Positions 25,845 to 34,342 of a stretch of DNA of 36,577 nt are shown here, piece after piece. The position numbers and the translations under genes were made by a program. Position 1 is the first letter of the stretch. Every line of letters begins with the position of its first letter. A model generated the notes under the pieces. The model saw only the letters and a list, made by a program, of their open reading frames with translations. It ran no database searches and had not been told where the DNA came from. Origin of the DNA: Candidatus Cybelea palsarum (GTDB lineage: Bacteria; Vulcanimicrobiota; Vulcanimicrobiia; Vulcanimicrobiales; Vulcanimicrobiaceae); contig PMUK01000199.1 of the NCBI GenBank assembly GCA_003166915.1, positions 1 through 36,577 on the forward strand, given 5' to 3'.

Positions 25845-26456
25845 ATGTGCGGTAGATTTACGCTCACCAAACCGCAGGCGCTTCCCGCCGCGTTTCCGCA
25901 GTTTCGCTACCCGGAGTTCAGCGAGACGCGGCTTCCCCGCTATAACATCGCACCGACACAGGACGTGCTAGGTGTCCGCAACGACGGGCGTGGCACCGCT
26001 GAGGTGATGCGTTGGGGTGTGCGCGGTCGCATCAACATTCGCGCCGAATCGATTGCGGCGCGGCGCAGCGCCGTCGCGCGACGCTGCATCGAGTTTGCCG
26101 ATGGGTTCTACGAATGGCGCGACCGCCGACCGTTTTACTATACGCTGCGATCGGGCGAGCCGTTCGCCTTCGCCGGTCTTTGGGAGCCCAGCAATGGTCT
26201 GGCGGCGTGCGACGTGGTGACTTGCCGCCCGAACTCGCTCGTCGCTGCGGTGCACGATCGCATGCCCGTCATCCTTTCCGGGGATGGCGTCGCGCTTTGG
26301 CTCGACCCCGAGCCGCTACCGGCCGACGCGGCCGGGGCGATATTGCGCCCGCTCGACGCCGCGCTCATGGCCGTGCGCGAAGTGTCGAGGCGGGTCAATA
26401 ACGCGAACTACGATGCGGCCGAAGTTCTCGCGGCTGCCGAGCCGCGTTTGTTTTGA
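25845..26456 (+). CDS. SRAP domain protein (abasic-site crosslinking, HMCES/YedK-type)
   Basis: The 203-residue protein begins MCGRF, so Cys2 becomes the N-terminal nucleophile once Met is removed. In this family it bonds covalently to abasic sites in single-stranded DNA and shields them. The other landmarks are NIAPTQ at 34-39, RINIRAES (Asn64, Arg66, Glu68), ADGFYEW (Glu90) and HDRMPVIL (His137). The loop between the RWGVRG strand and INIRAES is about ten residues shorter than in YedK. It is flanked by unrelated genes. AGGGGAAG lies about 6 bases before the ATG at 25845. It overlaps the convergent membrane-protein gene by 49 bases. Confidence 0.93.
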   Translation: MCGRFTLTKPQALPAAFPQFRYPEFSETRLPRYNIAPTQDVLGVRNDGRGTAEVMRWGVRGRINIRAESIAARRSAVARRCIEFADGFYEWRDRRPFYYTLRSGEPFAFAGLWEPSNGLAACDVVTCRPNSLVAAVHDRMPVILSGDGVALWLDPEPLPADAAGAILRPLDAALMAVREVSRRVNNANYDAAEVLAAAEPRLF

Positions 26457-27106
26457 ATGAGCACGACGCCGGTTGCAATCAGCCAGGCCGCCGCGGGCAG
26501 CGCGCCGACGATACCGGGGCCGGCGCCGCCGGGCGCCATTGCACCATACGAGAAAAAGATCGAGAAGGTCGCGAGTGTCGCGCCGAACGACGCGACATAT
26601 CCCAGCGTCGCGAGCCACTGCGGCGCAGAGTCGTGACGTCGGATGCTATGCGCCGCGGCAAACAGGAAGATCGCGACGGGAGCGTAGCCGAGACCACCTT
26701 GCACAAAGACGAAGGCGTCGAAGATGCCGGCGAGTCCGTTGGCCGTAAATGCGTCGGGTGGAAGATAGACTGCCGCAATCTCCAAGCACGCCGCCCACAA
26801 CGAGCTCGCCGCCATCACGACGCCGGCGATCAACGCAAAGGTGGGAAGCCCCTCTTGACGCCCCGGCGCGGCTATCAAATAGCTGCGAAATCCGACCAAA
26901 AACCAGAGAAAGAAAGCCACCGCGGGAAAGGTGAACCACGCACCCCACAGGAGCGCAAACCGGTGTTGATCGAATGCCAGCGCGGCATCGGAAGGCTTCA
27001 GATCCATCCCCGGCATGCCGCTGTTAAGGAATGTAACGATGACCAGAACGGCGACGTAACAAAGGACGGACCAGCCGGCAGAGCGCTCTGCGTGCACGTT
27101 TTCCAT
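26408..27106 (-). CDS. Multi-pass membrane protein, unknown
   Basis: The 232-residue protein has six probable helices (about 12-28, 50-75, 88-110, 128-155, 165-190, 195-215). It has short loops and a basic C-terminal tail (NKRGSAAARTSAAS). The layout resembles DUF4386-like proteins, but no signature can be confirmed. Its 3' end is antisense to the end of the SRAP gene. The ribosome site is weak. Downstream of the convergent SRAP and upstream of the ArnT-like operon, no partnership is indicated. Confidence 0.65.
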   Translation of the reverse strand: MENVHAERSAGWSVLCYVAVLVIVTFLNSGMPGMDLKPSDAALAFDQHRFALLWGAWFTFPAVAFFLWFLVGFRSYLIAAPGRQEGLPTFALIAGVVMAASSLWAACLEIAAVYLPPDAFTANGLAGIFDAFVFVQGGLGYAPVAIFLFAAAHSIRRHDSAPQWLATLGYVASFGATLATFSIFFSYGAMAPGGAGPGIVGALPAAAWLIATGVVLIQNKRGSAAARTSAAS

Positions 27107-27158
27107 AGGCGCCTACGTCACGCCATAAATGAAGGAATTCCTTCATTTCCGCCGGGTG

Positions 27159-28703
27159 CTAGAGGCCGTAGTACTTGAACGCCGGCCACATCGCGGCCAG
27201 TGGAACGCGAGGGTGCGTGCAGAGATAAACCGGCAGGGGACCCTCGAGCATCCAGCGGTAATCGTTGCGGTAGACCGCGATCTGGCGAACGTTGCCGAAC
27301 CAGCGCAGCAGCAGCCAATAATCGGTTGCGCCGACGGCTAAAACCGAACGACCGCTATAGCCGCGTGTGCCCCAGAGGTAGTAGGAGTTGTTCGGGCTGA
27401 TGACCGTCGGTAAGCCGTAGCGCGGCCCGTAGTAATCGAGGGCTCCGGCATAGGCGTAGCGGTCGGCAAAGACCGCCGTGATCCTGCGTTGCGATGCCGG
27501 CAGCGACCAATACGCGCCCGCGACGGTTTGCGTCATCGTCTTCCAGCCGAGTTGGTCGGCGAACATCGGATTGATCAGGTGACTCTTGCCGTCGGGCGGC
27601 GCGGGGCGGCTCAGACCGATTGCACGCTCGTACGCCATGTACTCGGGAAGCGGCAGGATGGGAAGCGAGAGCGGAAACATCGGCAAGCCGGCGACGAAGG
27701 TCGTCGCGAGGAGTGCGATCTTTAAGCGCAACGACCTCGCGCGTATCGCGCCTTCAATTGCCACGGCGCCCGCCGCGAAGAGCGCCGGATAGAAACCTTG
27801 GATATAGTAGCCGCGGCCAATGCTCGCAACGAGCAGTCCCAACAACAAGAGATAGGCAACCATTAGATATCGGTATGCCTTTTCACGCCACAGCCAGACC
27901 AGTCCCCAAACCCATACCGGTGCGAAGAGCGGATTTTGGTACATGAACTGCAGTGCGAACATGTAACGCGCGTTGATCAACCGGTTCGGCGATTCATCGG
28001 CCATGCCGTTACGAAGCGCGTGGCGGTTGAGCTGATCGTTGTGCAGCACTTCGAGCATGGGGAAGCCGTGACGGATTTGCCAGAGCGCATTGGGCATTAC
28101 CAGCAGTGCGGTCAACAGTACGCCGAACAATAGCCAGCGCGACCGCAGGAGATTGGCGTGGCCGGTCAGCAGCAATCCGATCACCAAAGCAAAGGCACAC
28201 GCAGCGATCGAATATTTCGCATACATCGCGAGTGTCACGACCAGAGCGATCGGGATGTAAAGACGGGTGTCTTGCGTCTTGACCAGCCGAATCGTTAAGT
28301 AGATCAAAACCGTCCACGCCGCCGGCGAAAGAAGCTCCGTGGAAAGGCCGTAAGCAATCCCGACCAATCCAGGGGCCAGGACGATTGTTAACCCCGTCAA
28401 CGCTTGCGCAAACGCGCCCCCGCGCAGCTCGCGCGCAATCGCACAACCATAGAGCACCGTGACGCCCGATAGTATCGCGGGGAGAAAGCGCAGCCCCCAC
28501 ACCGGATACCCCAGCGGCGCCGTCAGCCAGGTGACGAACGGCGCGAGCGGCGGCTGGTCCACGTATCCCAAGGCCAAATGCTTCGCGCAGTCGATGAAGT
28601 AGAGCTCGTCGCGATAATATCCGAACCGGTGACAGACGGCGAGATGCAGCGCGGTGGTGGCAAGTGCCAGCACGTACGCGCTTGTATGAAGCCGAAGCTT
28701 CAT
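27159..28703 (-). CDS. ArnT/PMT-like integral membrane glycosyltransferase
   Basis: The 514-residue protein has about 11-12 membrane helices and the N-terminal acidic motif YYRDELYF (Asp32, Glu33) in the first periplasmic loop, followed by DQPPLAPF. This is the signature of the GT39/GT83 group, which moves sugars from polyprenyl-phosphate donors. The last 120 residues form a periplasmic domain with many aromatics (RDELYF...DYYGPRYGLP, YYLWG). Its ATG overlaps the stop of the upstream membrane-protein gene (ATGA at 28703-28700), so the two are coupled. The acceptor is unknown; lipids or surface proteins are possible. Confidence 0.88.
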   Translation of the reverse strand: MKLRLHTSAYVLALATTALHLAVCHRFGYYRDELYFIDCAKHLALGYVDQPPLAPFVTWLTAPLGYPVWGLRFLPAILSGVTVLYGCAIARELRGGAFAQALTGLTIVLAPGLVGIAYGLSTELLSPAAWTVLIYLTIRLVKTQDTRLYIPIALVVTLAMYAKYSIAACAFALVIGLLLTGHANLLRSRWLLFGVLLTALLVMPNALWQIRHGFPMLEVLHNDQLNRHALRNGMADESPNRLINARYMFALQFMYQNPLFAPVWVWGLVWLWREKAYRYLMVAYLLLLGLLVASIGRGYYIQGFYPALFAAGAVAIEGAIRARSLRLKIALLATTFVAGLPMFPLSLPILPLPEYMAYERAIGLSRPAPPDGKSHLINPMFADQLGWKTMTQTVAGAYWSLPASQRRITAVFADRYAYAGALDYYGPRYGLPTVISPNNSYYLWGTRGYSGRSVLAVGATDYWLLLRWFGNVRQIAVYRNDYRWMLEGPLPVYLCTHPRVPLAAMWPAFKYYGL

Positions 28704-29818
28704 ACCGTATTCGTGGTCGTTTGCGATCCTGCGAGAAAGAGTTGGCTGATGCAAAGGCCGACGATCCCTGCTTCGACGATCGACCCAAAGACGAAGCTGG
28801 CGTCCCACCACGTTCCGCCGAACATTGGAACGGCGAGCGCAAAGTACGCCGCCAAATACGCCGAAGGAACCGCGAAGCCCAGGGCTCGAAAGGCGTTGGG
28901 ATTACGGACCGTTGGGCGCAGCTTGGCAACGAGAAAATCTCCGACGAGCCCAGCGGCGATTGAGGCCAGCACGACGAGCAGAAGCTCTTTGAGATCGCTG
29001 CTGAGCTCGCCGCCGATCCACAGTTTTTCGACCACGCACAGAACGATGAGGGCGCCGAAGGCCAGCCGCCTGCCGGCGCAGACGTAAAGGACCGCCGCCC
29101 CGAGCAGCAGGCTCTGCCAAATCACGATCGCGATTTCGAGCGCTTGCCTGTAGAAAAGGAAGACCGAAAGAACGAACTGTTCGCGCGGGAACGCGACCTG
29201 CGCCAGTGGATGATCGCGCATCAACGCCTCCGGATAGAAGCCGTACTGCGTGACGAACTGAATGATTTCAAAAGCGAGCCCGAGCGAAATCAGCATCGGA
29301 AGCTGTTGGACCAGGCGCGTGCTTTGCGGACGCGCGAGCGCGCTGCGCACGGGGCCGGTAATTAAGAAGAAGAGGCCGGCGAGCAGAAAGAGATGCGGTG
29401 GGCTGAGAAGCAGATCGAGCTGGTGCTCGAACCCAAAGACCGAGTGCCAGACGACGTCGAGTGCGCCTCCCACCAACAGTGCTGCGACGCCGACGACGCT
29501 CTGTGAATAGCCGGCGGGAATCGCCTTCCAAAAGGAGCCGGCGCGCCGATAGTTACTCCAAATAGTCGCGCTTAAGACCACGGCTGCAAAGACGGCGCCG
29601 CTGTACATCGTCATATGCCACGGATTGAGAAACGATTCGACCGCGAGAAAAAGATGCTGATGCGCATCGATGAAGAGGCCCGTCAGTATCCAGAGGCCCG
29701 CGAAGGTCGCCAGCCAATCGAGCCGGCTGGGCGAACCCAACGGCTCGACGACGACGTCGAGGCGGGGTAGGGAAGGCCCGGCTTCTGCTCGAGGGGAAAG
29801 CAAATCCATCAGCTTCAT
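28700..29818 (-). CDS. Histidine-rich multi-pass membrane protein of unknown function
   Basis: The 372-residue protein has about nine helices. Several histidines sit at helix ends: DAHQH (His53, His55), NPWHMTMYSG (His68), DVVWHSVFGFEHQLDLLLSPPHLFLL (in part; His125, His132, His142). The PWH..MYSG and D..WH..FG.E patterns occur in a widespread uncharacterised membrane family in soil bacteria (from memory, not checked). The arrangement suggests heme or metal binding within the membrane. ATG 29818 has only weak ribosome sequence; ATG 29809 is an alternative. It shares CATG (29816-29819) with the divergent lipoprotein start and is coupled to the ArnT-like gene. Confidence 0.75.
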   Translation of the reverse strand: MKLMDLLSPRAEAGPSLPRLDVVVEPLGSPSRLDWLATFAGLWILTGLFIDAHQHLFLAVESFLNPWHMTMYSGAVFAAVVLSATIWSNYRRAGSFWKAIPAGYSQSVVGVAALLVGGALDVVWHSVFGFEHQLDLLLSPPHLFLLAGLFFLITGPVRSALARPQSTRLVQQLPMLISLGLAFEIIQFVTQYGFYPEALMRDHPLAQVAFPREQFVLSVFLFYRQALEIAIVIWQSLLLGAAVLYVCAGRRLAFGALIVLCVVEKLWIGGELSSDLKELLLVVLASIAAGLVGDFLVAKLRPTVRNPNAFRALGFAVPSAYLAAYFALAVPMFGGTWWDASFVFGSIVEAGIVGLCISQLFLAGSQTTTNTV

Positions 29819-30287
29819 GTGTCGTGAGTCATCCTTCGATTCGCCTCGGAACCCTTTTCGTAGCGCACTTTCAACACTAGTGATCGGGGCGCTTTGTTGT
29901 GTTAGTGCGTGTTCTCCCAAACCGCTTGCCGTTCCGCCAAACCTCATCGTTTCGAGCAAAATACCGCAGGGGCTCCCGACTGCTCCGATCGCAGCGCCGA
30001 ACGCCCCGCCCCGGATCGTGCGCATCTGGTTTTCCACGCTGACGCTTCGGCCGGGTACGTGGTTCGACGGGACAATCGTGGGAAGCAGCAACGTTGCGTC
30101 GGTCGAAGTCCGCACGGCCGCCTTTTCGATCAACAGTACGCAGGTAGCGCCCGGCATCTACCATTTTCACATGCGAGTGCTTGAATTGCCGCCGCTCTCA
30201 CGGCGGCATTCGTACGAGCTCTATATCATCGCGCGGAATACGCCTGGCGACGAAACGGTCGAAGAGGCTCCGCTGCGCGTAGAGTGA
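29817..30287 (+). CDS. Putative lipoprotein with Ig-like domain
   Basis: The 156-residue protein has an N-terminal helix ending in lipobox VSAC (Cys32), so it is likely lipid-anchored, and a short proline-rich segment (SPKPLAVPPNL). Next is a beta-rich domain: FDGTIVGSSNVASVEVRTAAFSINSTQVAPGIYHFHMRVLELPP with its segments, ending YELYIIARNTPGDETVEEAPLRVE. It resembles Ig-like or FN3-type folds. The ATG at 29817 shares bases with the divergent start. The multicopper oxidase begins 64 bases after its stop in the same direction. Function unknown. Confidence 0.65.
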   Translation: MCRESSFDSPRNPFRSALSTLVIGALCCVSACSPKPLAVPPNLIVSSKIPQGLPTAPIAAPNAPPRIVRIWFSTLTLRPGTWFDGTIVGSSNVASVEVRTAAFSINSTQVAPGIYHFHMRVLELPPLSRRHSYELYIIARNTPGDETVEEAPLRVE

Positions 30288-30320
30288 CTCGCCCGCTCGA
30301 AAGCGGCCGGCCATTCGTCC

Positions 30321-30333
30321 GGTCTGAAAGACC
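30321..30333 (+). other. Small perfect hairpin between the lipoprotein and multicopper oxidase genes
   Basis: GGTCT (30321-30325) pairs with AGACC (30329-30333) across a GAA loop. It lies in the 64-base spacer, 19 bases before the oxidase start. It may shape translation of the oxidase or be chance. It does not match a known copper-regulator site. Confidence 0.2.
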
Positions 30334-30351
30334 AGGGTACGCGTCCGAGCG

Positions 30352-31779
30352 ATGAGGCGTAACGAGTTTCTGCGGGCGGCCGCCGGCACGCTGGCGATAG
30401 TTTCGCTACCTCGGGTGACGCAGCGCGCGCTAGCAAGCGACGTCGTGGATGTCACGCTGCGCTCGGCACCTCTTCGGTTTTCACCCGGGGCGGGTTTGCG
30501 CTTTTTAGGGCTGGCGTACAACGGTACGATTCCCGGACCGCTCCTGCGCGTCGCGCACGGCCAGCGCATTCGCGTTCGCTACGCAAGCGACGTCGGAGTA
30601 CCGACGAGCATCCACTGGCACGGGATGCTTCTGCCCAACGCCATGGATGGCGCCGCCGGCATCACGCAACCCGCGGTGCCGTTTGGTGGCGAGTATCTGT
30701 ACGATTTCGTGCCGGGGCCGCCCGGCACGCGCTGGTATCACGACCACGCGTTGAGCTTGGCCTCCGCGCGAGGGCTCTTCGGGATGTTCGTCGTCGAGGA
30801 TCCGAACGACGAGCCGGCCGACCGCGAGTTTGCGCTCGTCTTTCACGACGTGCCGAAGTGGAGTTCGCTGGGCGCGGCGGAGCGCGGCGTCAGCAACGCG
30901 CCGATGACCGATCCGATGGTATCGGGCGAGAGCATGCAAACGATGCATCGTAGCATGGGCGATGAAGTCGCCTACGTCGCCCATTGCATCAATGGCGCGA
31001 GTTATCCGCACGGCAAGACGCTTGCGATCCGCAGCGGCGATCGCGTTCGTCTGCGCATGCTCAACGCGAGCCCGACGCAGACTCGCTACGTGCGACTTGC
31101 GGGACACGAACTCGTCGTGACGCACGCCGACGGCAATCCTCTCGCGCAGCCAACGACCGTTGACGTGCTGCGTATCGGCGCCGGGGAACGATACGACGCG
31201 TACTTCGAAGTGCGCAAGCCGGGGGCGTTCCTGCTGCAAGGTATTTCTGCCGATCCACTCGAGTCGCAACAGGCCGTTCTCCTGTATACCGAGGGCATGG
31301 AGAATGCCCCGCCGCACAGCGAGCCGCAGATGCTCGGCGGTATGCGCGTCTTTAGCTACGAGGCAGCCGGCGGTGTCGGGGCGCAACCGAAGTCGCCCCT
31401 GGGCGCGCCGCCGGCGTACGATCTCGCGCTCGGCGGAGGGGGCTGGGAAAATCCGCAATGGACGATCGATGGCAATGTCTGGCCGAACACGCCAAAGCTG
31501 CGCGTGCGTCGTGGCGAACTCGTGACCGTGCGCTTTCGCAACACCAGCGACATGGACCATCCGATGCACCTGCACGGCCACATCTTTGCACTGACGGAAG
31601 TCAACGGGGTGCCGTTGTTGCGCCCACTCGCTAAAGACGGCTCGCTCGTTTCTGCAAACGGCGGCACTGCGACGTGGCAGTTTACCGCTAATTCATCACC
31701 CGGGCGCTGGTTGCTGCACTGTCACAACGAGATCCACATGATCGGCGGCATGATGGCGGAGGTCGTCTACATAGGCTGA
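30352..31779 (+). CDS. Multicopper oxidase (laccase-like)
   Basis: The 475-residue, three-cupredoxin-domain oxidase has all four copper-binding segments: HWHG (88-91), WYHDH (128-132), HPMHLHGH (403-410) and HCHNEIHMIGGM (456-467, with Cys457, His462 and axial Met467 for type 1 copper). An N-terminal export signal starts MRRNEFLRAAAG, close to a twin-arginine motif though with an extra residue. A Met-rich stretch near 195-215 (PMTDPMVSGESMQTMHRSM) resembles copper-binding loops of CueO-type enzymes. It would oxidise Cu(I) or phenolics with oxygen in the periplasm. The 3' end overlaps the convergent BrkB-like gene by 13 bases. Confidence 0.95.
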   Translation: MRRNEFLRAAAGTLAIVSLPRVTQRALASDVVDVTLRSAPLRFSPGAGLRFLGLAYNGTIPGPLLRVAHGQRIRVRYASDVGVPTSIHWHGMLLPNAMDGAAGITQPAVPFGGEYLYDFVPGPPGTRWYHDHALSLASARGLFGMFVVEDPNDEPADREFALVFHDVPKWSSLGAAERGVSNAPMTDPMVSGESMQTMHRSMGDEVAYVAHCINGASYPHGKTLAIRSGDRVRLRMLNASPTQTRYVRLAGHELVVTHADGNPLAQPTTVDVLRIGAGERYDAYFEVRKPGAFLLQGISADPLESQQAVLLYTEGMENAPPHSEPQMLGGMRVFSYEAAGGVGAQPKSPLGAPPAYDLALGGGGWENPQWTIDGNVWPNTPKLRVRRGELVTVRFRNTSDMDHPMHLHGHIFALTEVNGVPLLRPLAKDGSLVSANGGTATWQFTANSSPGRWLLHCHNEIHMIGGMMAEVVYIG

Positions 31780-32618
31780 AGCCTTGCGCGATGCAGCGCG
31801 TAAACGTGCGTGAACTCCGCGCCGAAGAGCACGATCTGCGCCGAATAGTTTGCCCAGAGCAGAAAGACCACCAGCGAGCCGAAGGCGCCGTAAGCGGAGC
31901 CGATGCCAGCCCGTCCGAGATAGAATCCCAACAAGAACTGCCCGGCGACGAAGAGCAGCGCGGTTATGCCGGCTCCAATCCAGACGTCGCGCCAGGCGAT
32001 GCGCGCATCGGGTAGAAACTCGAAGAGCACCGCAAAGAGCAGCCAGACGATCGCGAACGAGAGTGCGGAGTCGGTGCCTTTCACTAACGTCGCTTGGTCG
32101 CCGAATGCGTGCGGTAGATAGGCCAAGACGGCGGTGAGCGCGGCGTCGGCAATGACGGAGAGCAGCAGCAACGCCGCAACGGCCAGCATCATCACAAAGC
32201 TCACGGCGCGCCGGCGAATGGTCTGCCAGATCCCCATTTTCTGCGGTGTCACATCCCACGTGGTGTTCAGCGCGAACTGTAGCGAACCGAACAGACCAAG
32301 CGCCGCGATCACGAAAAACGCCCACCCCGCGATTTGCGCGATGAGGCCCTGCCGCGGCTGACCGAGTGTCGCGGAGACGATTTGGCGCACCGCGACGGTC
32401 TCGGGCCCAGGCAAGCGACTGTAAATTTCGTTGATGGCACTCTGGTGGCCGTGCAGGAACGCGCTGGCAATTGCGACGGCGACGATAATCAGTGGAGCAA
32501 CGGCGAACGCAGCAAAATAGGCAAGGGCGGCGGCAAGCCACTGCGAGTTATGCCGCTGATACGCCGCCCACGTTGAGCGCAATAGGGGGAGCCAGGCCGA
32601 GACGCTCGGTACTTTCAT
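31767..32618 (-). CDS. YihY/BrkB family inner membrane protein
   Basis: The 283-residue protein has six membrane helices and the family start pattern RHNSQWLAAALAYFAAFAVAPL (in parts), then LFGSLQFALNTTWDV near 115 and GSAYGAFGSLVVFLLWANYSAQIVLFGAEFTHVY at the end. The ATG at 32618 (MKVPSV) is used; the frame extends 31 codons further, but that part overlaps the GYD gene upstream region and is not conserved-looking. TGAGG lies just before the start. BrkB proteins were named after a serum-resistance gene and are now mostly of unknown function. It is divergent from the GYD gene over 47 bases. Confidence 0.9.
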   Translation of the reverse strand: MKVPSVSAWLPLLRSTWAAYQRHNSQWLAAALAYFAAFAVAPLIIVAVAIASAFLHGHQSAINEIYSRLPGPETVAVRQIVSATLGQPRQGLIAQIAGWAFFVIAALGLFGSLQFALNTTWDVTPQKMGIWQTIRRRAVSFVMMLAVAALLLLSVIADAALTAVLAYLPHAFGDQATLVKGTDSALSFAIVWLLFAVLFEFLPDARIAWRDVWIGAGITALLFVAGQFLLGFYLGRAGIGSAYGAFGSLVVFLLWANYSAQIVLFGAEFTHVYALHRARLQPM

Positions 32619-32665
32619 TGCCTCAGTCTTCCCACACGCAAACGCCACCATCAGGAGGGTATCCG

Positions 32666-32986
32666 ATGCCGAAGTATTTGATTCACGCGTCCTACACGGC
32701 CGAAGGGGCAAGAGGCCTATTGAAAAGCGGCGGCACCGCGCGCCGCAGAGCCGTCGAAGAGCTGCTGACGCCGCTCGGCGGAAAGCTCGAAGCCTTTTAC
32801 TTCACCTTCGGTGACGAGGATGCAATCCTCATTATCGATCTTCCCGATCAAGTCGCTGCCTCGGCCATCGGTTTGGCCGTGAGCGCTTCGGGTTCGATGC
32901 GGACGAGGTCGACCGTCCTCATACCGCCTGAAGAGGTCGACGAGGCGATCAAGAGGCCCGTCAAATTCCATCCGCCGGGGGAGTAA
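32666..32986 (+). CDS. GYD domain protein
   Basis: The 106-residue alpha/beta protein has the GYD-family pattern: MPKYLIHASYTAEGARGLLKSGGTARR, then EELLTPLGGKLEAFYFTFGDEDAILIIDLPD (in parts), as in many small cytoplasmic proteins of unknown function. The fold is ferredoxin-like, similar to dimeric stress-response barrels. AGGAGG at 32653-32658 is 7 bases before the ATG, a strong ribosome site. It stands alone, divergent from the BrkB-like gene. Confidence 0.88.
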   Translation: MPKYLIHASYTAEGARGLLKSGGTARRRAVEELLTPLGGKLEAFYFTFGDEDAILIIDLPDQVAASAIGLAVSASGSMRTRSTVLIPPEEVDEAIKRPVKFHPPGE

Positions 32987-33071
32987 ACAACGGTCGAGGT
33001 GCCGCGGCGTTCGGTTTCCCCCAGACACGTGCAACCGTACGACAGCGCGGCATCTCAGACCGTATGAACCG

Positions 33072-34337
33072 ATGCTATCCCCAAGGCATGAAGAAAGCGT
33101 GAATCGCCCGGCTCGGGCCCGCGGCCCTGCGGCCGCCGTCTTCTCGCTGCTCGCGATCGTCGGGTGCTCAGAGGGTCTGCCGGGGGGTGCCGCATTCCCG
33201 CCGGGCACCGCGGCCGTTCATGGCTCCGTGCCTTCGCGAAGCGTCACGAAGGCATACGAGTTCCTTCGTCTGATGATGGACGAGTACGCAACGGGTTCGA
33301 CGAGGCGGCTCGTGCGTAGCTACGCCAACGGCAAGCTGAAGACCCTGCCCGACGCCTTTAGCTACGACGATGCACTCTTGATCGATGCAATGCTAGCGGC
33401 GACGCCAGACGACATCGCGCGAGCGAAAGTTGTTGGCAACGCGTTTCTCTATGTTCAGGCGTACGACCCGGCCGGCGACGGCCGCGTGCGCGCCGCCTAC
33501 GGGCCCAAACCATTGAAGAGCCCGTGCGACATCAAAGTCGACGGGAGCGCCAGCGATTTGGGCGACAATGCTTGGGTTGGGCAAGCGTTGGTTCAGCTCT
33601 ATGCCAAGACGTCCGACGCTGCATATCTGAAAGGTGCGCTCGAGATTGCGACGTGGATACAGAAAAACACGTACGATACGCGTGGAAGTGGCGGTTACAC
33701 CGGCGGCTATACCTCTGGCGGGGAGAAGATCAAGTGGAAATCGACCGAGCATAATATCGATACCTACGCGTTCTTCACAATGCTTGCGACCGAATCGGGC
33801 GAGCGCCGGTGGACCTCCCGCGCATCTTGGGCGAAGAGATTTGTTGCCTCGATGTGGAGCGAGCGCGCCGGCCGCTTCTACGTCGGGACTCTCAACGACG
33901 GCGTCACTCCGAATAAGCCCTTTAAGCCGGAGGACGTGAACTCGTGGAGCTATCTTGCCTTCCAGAACCCGGCATGGGCCACCGCTCCGAGCTGGGACGT
34001 CACCCATTTGGCTGCAAGTAAGAGCGGCTTTAGCGGTGTAAGCTTTTGCAGCGGCGATCGCTCGGGCGTGTGGTTCGAAGGCACGGCTCATCTCGCGGAT
34101 GCCCTCGAACTGCGCAACCAATCCGGCGACCAATCCCTAGCGCAAACCTATCTCGACGACATCAAATACGCGCAGACGAACGGACGCAACGCGGATGGTC
34201 TCGGTATTATCGCCGCCTCGATAAACGGCTTGAGCGATTGCGACGGGGATAAGTATTTTGCATCACTCCATGTGGGCGCAACGGCCTGGTACATCATGTC
34301 GACCAGCGGCGCCGACCCCTTCGTGATCCTCCCGTAG
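33072..34337 (+). CDS. Lipoprotein with probable alpha/alpha-barrel glycosidase domain
   Basis: The 421-residue protein has a lipobox (AIVGC, Cys32 from this start). It then has repeated helical-hairpin patterns with aromatic and Asp residues: AYEFLRLMMDEYATG, DNAWVGQALVQLYAKTSD, GGYTGGY, STEHNIDTYAFFTML, DVNSWSYLAFQNPA and GVWFEGTAHLADALEL. These resemble six-hairpin glycosidases and related polysaccharide-active enzymes, but no confident family or catalytic pair can be assigned. A GTG at 33099 would give a shorter signal peptide (MNRPARARG) and is a good alternative start. It probably works at the outer membrane or periplasm on a polysaccharide. The GNAT gene starts 5 bases after it. Confidence 0.7.
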   Translation: MLSPRHEESVNRPARARGPAAAVFSLLAIVGCSEGLPGGAAFPPGTAAVHGSVPSRSVTKAYEFLRLMMDEYATGSTRRLVRSYANGKLKTLPDAFSYDDALLIDAMLAATPDDIARAKVVGNAFLYVQAYDPAGDGRVRAAYGPKPLKSPCDIKVDGSASDLGDNAWVGQALVQLYAKTSDAAYLKGALEIATWIQKNTYDTRGSGGYTGGYTSGGEKIKWKSTEHNIDTYAFFTMLATESGERRWTSRASWAKRFVASMWSERAGRFYVGTLNDGVTPNKPFKPEDVNSWSYLAFQNPAWATAPSWDVTHLAASKSGFSGVSFCSGDRSGVWFEGTAHLADALELRNQSGDQSLAQTYLDDIKYAQTNGRNADGLGIIAASINGLSDCDGDKYFASLHVGATAWYIMSTSGADPFVILP

Positions 34338-34342
34338 CCGTC

